From Bacillota bacterium (GTDB lineage Bacteria > Bacillota > Limnochordia > Darwinibacteriales > DTU012), in contig JAAYLQ010000045.1 in the NCBI GenBank assembly GCA_012521805.1, positions 1 through 19,687 of the forward strand: a DNA stretch of 19,687 nucleotides, read 5' to 3'. Positions 14,721 through 19,687 of this stretch are shown one piece after another. Under the pieces are notes generated by a model. It was given only the letters and a program-made list of their open reading frames with translations. It did no database searches and had not been told where the DNA came from. Within the stretch, counting starts at the first letter, position 1, and every line of letters begins with the position of its first letter. Made by a program: the position numbers and the translations under genes.

Positions 14721-15260
14721 TTGGTGAGTATCGAGGAGGATTTTCATACAGTACGGGGTTATCAGCTGTTGAGCGCTGAGAAGAAGGTATTAACTTCTAG
14801 CATGGAAGATTACCTTGAAATGATTTATCGCATAAGTAGGGAAGAAGGAGAGGTGAGGGTAAATCAATTAGCGGAACGTCTCAATGTTCGCCCTTCATCA
14901 GCGACTAAAGTGGTCCAGAAATTAAGCAAACTAGGACTAGTGACCTATGAAAAATACGGCGCAGTTGGTTTGTCGAGGCAGGGGAAAGTGCTTGGAGAAT
15001 TTCTTTTGCAGCGGCATGAAGTTATCCAGGAATTTTTGCAGAATTTGGGGATTGAGGAGATGCTGTTAAAGGATACAGAGCTGATCGAGCATGATGTCAG
15101 TCACTCTACCTTGGAGTATATTAAGATTTTTAATCAATTTTTTGCAGAGCATCCCCAGATTAAAAACCGCTATGACCAGTATCGCAGGGAGAAACTAAAA
15201 AATAGACTCAACCCTGAAAATGGGTTAAGTCAGTCATCGAGCATAGGTGAAAGCAGATAA
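14721..15260 (+). CDS. MntR/DtxR-family metal-dependent transcriptional regulator
   Basis: The protein has 179 aa from TTG 14721. A winged-helix DNA-binding domain (about 28-95, with VNQLAERLNVRPSSATKVVQKL as the recognition region) precedes a metal-binding dimerisation domain. All six B. subtilis MntR ligand positions are present: D30, E33 (SMEDYLE), H99 (RHE), E120, E123 and H124 (DTELIEH). The first ligand is Asp, as in manganese-sensing MntR, not Met as in iron-sensing DtxR/IdeR. An extra ~27 residues precede the MntR-type start. AAAGGAG (14706-14712) fits TTG 14721; the in-frame ATG 14673 has no ribosome binding site and would place that motif inside the gene. It is divergent from feoAB, so it probably controls iron uptake. 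The tail overlaps the convergent M42 gene by 31 bp. Confidence 0.9.
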   Translation: MVSIEEDFHTVRGYQLLSAEKKVLTSSMEDYLEMIYRISREEGEVRVNQLAERLNVRPSSATKVVQKLSKLGLVTYEKYGAVGLSRQGKVLGEFLLQRHEVIQEFLQNLGIEEMLLKDTELIEHDVSHSTLEYIKIFNQFFAEHPQIKNRYDQYRREKLKNRLNPENGLSQSSSIGESR

Positions 15261-16285
15261 TAATAAACCAGTTTAGCTGTGTTAATCACTGCATCCATAT
15301 GGGTCCGCTCAAAGGCATGGGATGCATCAATACCTGGACCAATCAGACCGTGAATGAGATCATAACCAGCTTGAAGAGCTGCGCTAGCATCGGAGCCATA
15401 ATTTGGGTAGATATCAACTTTATAGTTAAGCCCATGTTTTTCAGCCAACTCTACCAACCGCTGCCGCAGCCGATGGTTGTAAGGACCAGATGAATCCATT
15501 GCACAGATCGAAACAGAATATTCATCGGTAGTCTGCCCATCACCAATCGCTCCCATGTCCACAGCGAGGTATTCAACTACTTTGTCGGGGATATTGGAGT
15601 TGCCGCCAAATCCTACCTCCTCATGATTTGAGAAGAGAATGTGAGTGGTATAGGGCAGCTGAAGTTTGTTTTCTTTTACAGCATGAATCAGATACAGCAG
15701 AATTCCTACACTGGCTTTATCATCTAAATGCCGTGATTTAATAAATCCGCTTTCTGTGATCTCAGCCCGGGGATTAAAAGCGACAAAGTCACCCACGTTG
15801 ATACCTAGATTTTTAACATCATCTGCCGAATCTGCTTTCACATCAATCCGGACTTCCATATTATCGCTGTTGCGTTCAGCGGTACCTGCATCTTGGTATA
15901 CATGTACAGAAGTCTGATGCATTAGAATTGTTCCGCTGTACGTTCTGCCGCTGGCTGTAAAAATCTGGCAGTATTCTCCTTCAAGATGATTCCAGCGGCT
16001 GCCGCCAATTAAAGCCAATTTCAACCTGCCGTTGGCTTTAATTTCCTTGACCATGGCGCCTAAGGTATCAACATGGGCGGTGATCATGCGCTGTTTCTCG
16101 GAATTAGTACCAGGAATTGTTGTGATTAAGCCGCCTTTGTGATTGCGCCGGGTAGGTAAGTCCAGCTCAGTAAGATAGCTTTCGATTTTACTGATTATTT
16201 GATCGCAATAACCGGTTGGACTTGGAATGTTCACTAATTCATAAATAAGCTCTAACATTTTTTGACCATCAAATTGAACTTCCAT
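15230..16285 (-). CDS. M42 family metallo-aminopeptidase
   Basis: The protein has 351 aa. M42 enzymes are dinuclear zinc or cobalt aminopeptidases, often tetrahedral dodecamers, that trim peptides in the cytosol. Metal and catalytic residues are recognisable: AHVDTLG (His, Asp), HLDDKASVG (bridging Asp), NHEEVGFGG (catalytic Glu and metal Glu), AVDMGA (Asp) and ERTHMDA (His). The length is normal for the family. It is annotated as aminopeptidase or glutamyl aminopeptidase elsewhere; the specificity is not visible here. AAGGATGTG precedes ATG 16285. It is a single-gene minus-strand unit. Confidence 0.93.
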   Translation of the reverse strand: MEVQFDGQKMLELIYELVNIPSPTGYCDQIISKIESYLTELDLPTRRNHKGGLITTIPGTNSEKQRMITAHVDTLGAMVKEIKANGRLKLALIGGSRWNHLEGEYCQIFTASGRTYSGTILMHQTSVHVYQDAGTAERNSDNMEVRIDVKADSADDVKNLGINVGDFVAFNPRAEITESGFIKSRHLDDKASVGILLYLIHAVKENKLQLPYTTHILFSNHEEVGFGGNSNIPDKVVEYLAVDMGAIGDGQTTDEYSVSICAMDSSGPYNHRLRQRLVELAEKHGLNYKVDIYPNYGSDASAALQAGYDLIHGLIGPGIDASHAFERTHMDAVINTAKLVYYYLLSPMLDD

Positions 16286-16336
16286 GCTGTCACATCCTTG
16301 TGTATGTTCTCAGCAACTATTTTAGTTGGGTAGTAG

Positions 16337-16359
16337 AAAAACTCCTGCTTTAGGCAGGA
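16337..16359 (-). terminator. Minus-strand terminator-like hairpin
   Basis: On the minus strand TCCTGC (16359-16354) pairs with GCAGGA (16348-16343) around a 5-base loop and is followed by TTTTT (16341-16337). No minus-strand gene ends here; it lies in the leader of the M42 gene. It may be an attenuator for that gene, or stop antisense transcription from the right. Confidence 0.5.
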
Positions 16360-16423
16360 TAATTTCAACTTTTTTCAAATATATTCAAAGACAGTGATTA
16401 AAATATATTACAGGGAGTAATTA

Positions 16424-17101
16424 ATGGTGCAGTTATTCAGATATGAAACGCATACCCATACAGCCGAGGTAAGCAGATGCAGTCGGATCAGTGCGGTTGA
16501 GTTGGTTCGAGTATATAAAGATTTGGGATTTTCTGGCGTATGTATTACCGATCACTTTCTTAACGGGAATACAACAGTCCCTCATAATCTGCCTTGGGAT
16601 GAAAGGATAGAATTATTCTGCCGTGGGTACAGATTAGCTTACGCAGAAGGAAAGCGCATTGGGATCGATGTGTTTTTCGGGTGGGAATACTCCTATCGGG
16701 GTACAGATTTATTGACCTATGGATTGGACCCGGAATGGCTGCATGCGCATCCGGAGATTATGGATTTAACCATGAATCAGTACTGCGACTTGGTGCGGGA
16801 ACACGGCGGCTTTATTGCTCAAGCTCACCCGTTTCGTGAAGATTTCTATATTGACCTGATTCGGCTTTTGCCGCGTAAAGTAGATGCGGTAGAGGTAATT
16901 AATATCTGCCGCAGCGATTTTGAGAATACACTTGCCGACCAGTATGCGGATAATTACAATTTGTTGAAAATAGCCGGTTCAGACAACCATGTCGGATACT
17001 TAGATCGGTTTGCTGGGCTGGAGCTGCCGCGGCGGGCGGCCGATATTCATGATTTGATTGAGGCAGTCAAAACAGGAGATGCCAAGATTTTTGTATGCTG
17101 A
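16424..17101 (+). CDS. PHP domain phosphoesterase
   Basis: The protein has 225 aa. PHP domains are metal-dependent phosphoesterases found in histidinol phosphatases, DNA polymerases and small nucleotide or sugar phosphatases. Metal motifs in order are H10-x-H12 (ETHTHT), ITDH (D43, H44), a central WEYS Glu, QAHPFR (about His134) and GSDNH near 196-198. All expected metal ligands appear present, so it is likely active. It is much smaller than PolC/DnaE and stands alone. CAGGGAG lies 7 bp before ATG 16424. It is followed 23 bp later by the coiled-coil orphan, probably cotranscribed. The substrate is unknown. Confidence 0.88.
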   Translation: MVQLFRYETHTHTAEVSRCSRISAVELVRVYKDLGFSGVCITDHFLNGNTTVPHNLPWDERIELFCRGYRLAYAEGKRIGIDVFFGWEYSYRGTDLLTYGLDPEWLHAHPEIMDLTMNQYCDLVREHGGFIAQAHPFREDFYIDLIRLLPRKVDAVEVINICRSDFENTLADQYADNYNLLKIAGSDNHVGYLDRFAGLELPRRAADIHDLIEAVKTGDAKIFVC

Positions 17102-17124
17102 TCAAAAATGCGAGGTGGACGAAT

Positions 17125-17547
17125 ATGGAACTTAAAAAAGAGATTTCTGAAGCTAGAGTTGTGGCCCTGCGGATTTTGAATTCGTTGGACCGAATTGAGA
17201 AGCAGTTAAAGAGTGCCAAAAACTGGGGCTTTGTTGATATCCTCGGCAGAGGTTTTCTGGCAGGGTTGATTAAACACAATAAAATGGATGACGCCCAGCG
17301 CGAACTGCGTCAGGTGCAGCGTGATCTTCAGGTACTGCAGAAGGAATTAAAGGACATCGATATCCAGTTCCGCGAGGATATCAGTGTGTCGGGGTTCCAG
17401 AAATTTATGGATATCGTGTTTGATAACATTGTGTCTGATTGGATGACCCAGAGCCGTATTAACAAAAGTCTGCAGGAAGTGGGAAGGGTAAGAACTGCGG
17501 TGAATGAAGTACTAACATCCTTGGATAAAATAGAAAACGAATTATAA
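17125..17547 (+). CDS. Hypothetical coiled-coil protein
   Basis: The protein has 140 aa; I do not recognise it. It is nearly all helix, with heptad-like stretches at about 20-35 and 52-80 (AQRELRQVQRDLQVLQKELKDI) and again near 118-140 (RTAVNEVLTSLDKIENEL), separated by a hydrophobic segment (FQKFMDIVFDNIVSDWM). A Gly-rich turn (GFVDILGRGFLAGLI) lies at about 33-47. No signal peptide or Cys is seen. ATG 17125 is chosen because GAGGTGG is 7 bp upstream; the in-frame ATG 17095 overlaps the PHP stop and has no ribosome binding site. It ends at a strong terminator, closing the PHP transcript. Confidence 0.75.
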   Translation: MELKKEISEARVVALRILNSLDRIEKQLKSAKNWGFVDILGRGFLAGLIKHNKMDDAQRELRQVQRDLQVLQKELKDIDIQFREDISVSGFQKFMDIVFDNIVSDWMTQSRINKSLQEVGRVRTAVNEVLTSLDKIENEL

Positions 17548-17554
17548 TTTACTA

Positions 17555-17583
17555 AACTCCCAGCGTTGAACGCTGGGAGTTTT
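17555..17583 (+). terminator. Intrinsic terminator
   Basis: AACTCCCAGCG (17555-17565) pairs perfectly with CGCTGGGAGTT (17571-17581) over a 5-base loop, and the T tract continues to 17583. It lies 7 bp past the stop of the coiled-coil gene. Confidence 0.92.
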
Positions 17584-17586
17584 ATG

Positions 17587-17615
17587 TTGACATCTCAGTT
17601 AGAGTAGGATACAAT
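17587..17615 (+). promoter_or_regulatory. Sigma-A promoter for DUF6530-like operon
   Basis: Perfect TTGACA (17587-17592) and TACAAT (17610-17615) lie exactly 17 bp apart, starting 3 bp after the preceding terminator. The predicted start is about 17622, within the repeat cluster at 17620-17650. Confidence 0.88.
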
Positions 17616-17619
17616 CATT

Positions 17620-17650
17620 TTAGTAAATTAGTAAATCACTAGATTACTAA
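17620..17650. repeat. TTAGTAA repeat cluster, probable operator
   Basis: TTAGTAAAT occurs twice in tandem (17620-17628, 17628-17636), followed by the inverted TTACTAA at 17644-17650. With the intervening bases these form a near-perfect dyad: TTAGTAAATC, a 4-base centre, then GATTACTAA. A further TTTACTAA lies at 17548-17555. The position just over the transcription start suits a repressor site; a 5' UTR hairpin is the alternative. Confidence 0.6.
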
Positions 17651-17676
17651 ACTACTGCAGCAACGGAGGTAGGATA

Positions 17677-18159
17677 ATGAAAATTCCAACAACACTGAAG
17701 CACAAACCTGTTATTGTAACGGAAAACTATGAAAAAGTCGACGGAAGAAGCGCTTATAATTCAGATGCTAAGGGTTTATCGTTGGGCCTGGCTCAATGGA
17801 ATGATCGCGGTAAGGTTGATATATCTGCAAAAGTTTGGCGTCATACTGGCGAGAAGTGGTCTAGACAATCAGAAGAGCTGCCGCTGCACCGAGTTTTAGA
17901 TTTAGCAATTTTAATCTGCCGCACGCAGCTGTATTTTCAGGAACAGGCTTATCGCTACCAGAAACTGTATGACGAAAATCAGCCACAGATTGATCGAATC
18001 GGACTCCAGGGGGATGCCATGACGGTAGCGGTGTGTACTGATAACGAAAAGCTTGATCAGGATATTCAGCTGTTCCGGCAGGCTTTAAGTGAAGATGATG
18101 AACTGATCGGTGAAAGGCTTCGGACCTTATCACGAATCTTAAAGGAAATGGGGTATTAG
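17677..18159 (+). CDS. DUF6530-like conserved hypothetical protein
   Basis: The protein has 160 aa. I recognise the general type as a conserved Firmicute protein, I believe Pfam DUF6530, though I cannot confirm the number; its function is unknown. The N-terminal half is a conserved, polar beta-rich block (NYEKVDGRSAYNSDAKGL, then GLAQWNDRGKVDISAKVWR and TGEKWSRQSEELPLHR). The C-terminal half is helical and acidic, ending EDDELIGERLRTLSRILKEM. There is no signal peptide, membrane segment or known catalytic motif; a few invariant-looking charged residues (Asp, Arg, Lys) could line a pocket. GGAGGT is 9 bp before ATG 17677. It is first in a three-gene unit with a GIY-YIG-like and a Nudix gene; the stop is 1 bp from the next start. 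Confidence 0.8.
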   Translation: MKIPTTLKHKPVIVTENYEKVDGRSAYNSDAKGLSLGLAQWNDRGKVDISAKVWRHTGEKWSRQSEELPLHRVLDLAILICRTQLYFQEQAYRYQKLYDENQPQIDRIGLQGDAMTVAVCTDNEKLDQDIQLFRQALSEDDELIGERLRTLSRILKEMGY

Positions 18160-18160
18160 G

Positions 18161-18514
18161 ATGGATCGGAAGAGGGAGCTTAAGGCACTGTACAAAGAGA
18201 TGAAACCCGAAATGGGGATTTTTTTGGTTCAGTGCCTCAAAAACAATAAATGTTATTTAGAAACTGCACAAGATTTAAAGAGCAGGATCAACAGTATTCA
18301 ATTCCAGCTTGATTTCGGTAACTTCTCTAATCGAGAATTACAGCGTGATTGGCAGCAGTATGGTTCGGAAAACTTTAAGTTTGCTGTCCTTGAGCAACTT
18401 GATTATGATCAAGATGCCCTGAAGACTGATTATAGTGAAGAACTGGAAATTCTCTACCAGATCTGGTCAGATAAATTAGCTAACCAAAATGTTGAATTAT
18501 ACAACAAGGAGTAA
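18161..18514 (+). CDS. GIY-YIG-like protein with degenerate active site
   Basis: The protein has 117 aa. The segment GIF (19-21) ... CYLE (31-34) ... DLKSRIN matches the start of a GIY-YIG nuclease fold, but the signature tyrosine and YIG are changed (GIY to GIF, YIG to YLE), so nuclease activity is doubtful. Downstream NRELQRDWQQYGSENFKF is the typical aromatic, acidic helix of short bacterial GIY-YIG proteins, and the tail is acidic and helical. The ATG lies 1 bp after the stop of the DUF6530-like gene, so the two are translationally coupled. Such proteins are widespread in Firmicutes with unknown roles; they may bind nucleotides or DNA. Confidence 0.78.
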   Translation: MDRKRELKALYKEMKPEMGIFLVQCLKNNKCYLETAQDLKSRINSIQFQLDFGNFSNRELQRDWQQYGSENFKFAVLEQLDYDQDALKTDYSEELEILYQIWSDKLANQNVELYNKE

Positions 18515-18518
18515 GCAT

Positions 18519-18896
18519 ATGATTGTAACAGCAGCTGTCATTTGTCGAGACGGAAAAGTACTGATCGCCAAACGTGCTGAAGGCCGCAATCTTGCCGGCA
18601 AATGGGAATTCCCTGGAGGGAAAGTCGAATCTGGTGAAAGTTTGATCGATTGCTTGAAACGAGAGATTCAAGAAGAGTTGGGAATTCGGATTAAGGTAAA
18701 TGACCGATTCTGTGAAAGTTCCGATCAAACCGGAAAGATTCAGCTGATCACGTTTTTAGCTGAATGGATTGAAGGAACGATTACCCTAACCGCTCACAGC
18801 GAGATTAAATGGGTTGATCCAATGGAATTAGAACAGTATGATTTTGCTGCGGCAGACATTCCGATAGTGGAAAAGCTTCAGAGAGAACTAAAGTAA
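18519..18896 (+). CDS. Nudix hydrolase, MutT/CTP pyrophosphohydrolase-like
   Basis: The protein has 125 aa from ATG 18519. Nudix enzymes hydrolyse nucleoside diphosphate derivatives; MutT-type members clear oxidised dNTPs. A perfect Nudix box (GX5EX7REUXEEXGU) runs from G34 to I56 (GKVESGE ... REIQEELGI). The N-terminal strand MIVTAAVICRDGKVLIAKR and WEFPGGKVE fit the MutT subgroup, and the C-terminal EIKWVDPMELEQYDFAAADIPIVEKL also matches it. AAGGAG lies 8 bp before ATG 18519; an in-frame ATG at 18489 would overlap the upstream gene and lacks a ribosome binding site. It ends the operon at a terminator. Confidence 0.93.
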   Translation: MIVTAAVICRDGKVLIAKRAEGRNLAGKWEFPGGKVESGESLIDCLKREIQEELGIRIKVNDRFCESSDQTGKIQLITFLAEWIEGTITLTAHSEIKWVDPMELEQYDFAAADIPIVEKLQRELK

Positions 18897-18924
18897 ATGC
18901 AGTAGGCCCTGCTTACTGCATTTT
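18896..18924 (+). terminator. Intrinsic terminator after Nudix gene
   Basis: AATGCAGTA (18896-18904) pairs with TACTGCATT (18914-18922), followed by a short T run. The stem begins at the last base of the stop codon. Confidence 0.85.
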
Positions 18925-18931
18925 GCCTTCC

Positions 18932-18959
18932 TTGACAAAACTGTGCAATAGGATAAAAT
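18932..18959 (+). promoter_or_regulatory. Sigma-A promoter for TetR gene
   Basis: Perfect TTGACA (18932-18937) and TAAAAT (18954-18959) lie 16 bp apart, directly after the preceding terminator. Together with the operator just downstream it forms an autoregulated unit. Confidence 0.85.
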
Positions 18960-18963
18960 TAAA

Positions 18964-18983
18964 TTAAACAACCGGTTAGTTAA
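18964..18983. promoter_or_regulatory. Palindromic TetR-type operator
   Basis: A 20-bp near-palindrome TTAAACAACCGGTTAGTTAA is centred at 18973/18974 with a perfect AACCGGTT core; 8 of 10 half-site positions match. It spans the predicted transcription start and lies 15 bp before the regulator's start codon, a standard arrangement for TetR autorepression. Confidence 0.75.
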
Positions 18984-18997
18984 TAGGAGGAGATCTC

Positions 18998-19687
18998 TTG
19001 CGCGAGAGTGAAAATAGAGCTAAAGAGAGAATCCTTGACGCAGCTGTCAAGTTATTTGCCGAAAAAGGTTTTGATGGAACCACGGTTAATGAGATTGCTA
19101 ATAAGGCCCAGGTAAACAAGGCACTGATTTATTACTACTTTGATAATAAGGCGGATATCCTCGATTACCTGGTTCAATTTTTGCTTGAGAATGTTGCAAA
19201 TATCACAATTGATTACATTCACCTAACTATCGAAAACATGGTGGCAGAGGGCACTTTAACCATTCACCCAGACCGCCTGCATTTTACAGATCAAGCCGCG
19301 GTTCGACATTTTATAGACACCATCAATCGCTATTACAGGCAGGTACTGGATTATGCTTTGGAACATAGAAAAATTATCCGGATCATCATGTTGGAATCCC
19401 TCAAACAAAATGAATACTGCGTTGATTTGTTTAAAATGCTGGATTATACTAGCGGTGGCGAGAGCAGATTATACAAAACTGTTTCGAAATTTGAGCGGAG
19501 TTTTACCTATTCAGATGATCTGGACCTGTACCGCTTGTTTTTTTTGCTTATTCCGCTGCTTAATTTTGCAGCATATTTTGATGAATATCGTGCTGTGGCA
19601 CAGGTAAGCGAACAAGAATTGAAAGATTCATTTATGCGTTCGTTTAGACTTGTCATTTCATCAATCGCCAGCGGCAGCGATATTCTA
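18998..19687 (+). CDS. TetR/AcrR family transcriptional regulator (3' end outside window)
   Basis: At least 230 codons are open to the window edge. TetR proteins are ligand-responsive repressors. The N-terminal DNA-binding domain is complete: AAVKLFAEKGFDGTTVNEIANKAQ and VNKALIYYYFDNKADIL, including the conserved YYYF of helix 3-4 and the Lys after it. The C-terminal ligand domain (about 55-230) is helical and rich in aromatic residues, suited to a hydrophobic inducer. The start is TTG 18998, with GGAGG (18986-18990) 7 bp upstream; no in-frame ATG precedes it. It has its own promoter and operator. Targets are probably itself and genes to the right, often a transporter; nothing in the window shows which. 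Confidence 0.93.
   Translation, partial: MRESENRAKERILDAAVKLFAEKGFDGTTVNEIANKAQVNKALIYYYFDNKADILDYLVQFLLENVANITIDYIHLTIENMVAEGTLTIHPDRLHFTDQAAVRHFIDTINRYYRQVLDYALEHRKIIRIIMLESLKQNEYCVDLFKMLDYTSGGESRLYKTVSKFERSFTYSDDLDLYRLFFLLIPLLNFAAYFDEYRAVAQVSEQELKDSFMRSFRLVISSIASGSDIL

Noticed and set aside
15200..15228. AACCC/GGGTT hairpin at the regulator 3' end as a terminator
   Set aside because: Five-base-pair stem within coding sequence and no T tract.

Overview
The window looks like a chromosomal segment of a low-to-middle GC Firmicute (Bacillota), probably an anaerobic, Clostridia- or Limnochordia-like lineage. This rests on strong AGGAGG-type ribosome binding sites, frequent TTG and GTG starts, sigma-A type promoters, and Firmicute-type gene families (AadK-like ANT(6), AzlC/AzlD, MntR-like regulator, short FeoB, M42 peptidase). 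The species cannot be named from sequence alone.

Layout. Positions 1-124 are the 3' end of a group II intron, with domains V and VI clearly foldable; the rest lies off the left edge. Then comes a translationally coupled pair on the + strand: a HyuA-type hydantoinase/oxoprolinase subunit and a class II-like histone-deacetylase-fold amidohydrolase with a Cys4 C-terminal extension. Two minus-strand genes converge on it: a GNAT acetyltransferase and a membrane-anchored polysaccharide deacetylase. From 4.9 to 8.7 kb the + strand carries azlC-azlD (branched-chain amino acid export), a SAM methyltransferase, a ferritin-like/VIT1 iron protein and an ANT(6) aminoglycoside adenylyltransferase closed by a terminator.

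From 8.8 to 11.1 kb there is an accessory-looking stretch: a methyltransferase broken by a single-base frameshift, a tautomerase, a locally AT-rich nucleotidyltransferase and a small Cys-rich orphan. It ends at a strong hairpin. From 11.1 to 14.6 kb the minus strand holds an SPFH-domain membrane protein with a ribbon-helix-helix partner, and feoB-feoA for ferrous iron uptake. A divergent MntR/DtxR-family regulator with all six MntR-type metal ligands faces feoA. Its 3' end overlaps a convergent M42 aminopeptidase.

From 16.4 kb to the end all genes are on the + strand: a PHP phosphoesterase, a coiled-coil orphan, then a promoter-operator region driving a three-gene unit (DUF6530-like, degenerate GIY-YIG, Nudix hydrolase). 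A TetR regulator with its own promoter and palindromic operator runs off the right edge. Themes are metal handling (VIT-like, FeoAB, MntR-like) and small-molecule modification (two methyltransferases, two nucleotidyltransferases, acetyl transfer and removal, Nudix). There is no CRISPR array, tRNA or rRNA. No stretch over 300 bases lacks a gene; the longest gap, 8741-8912, holds a terminator and a 13-bp tandem repeat.
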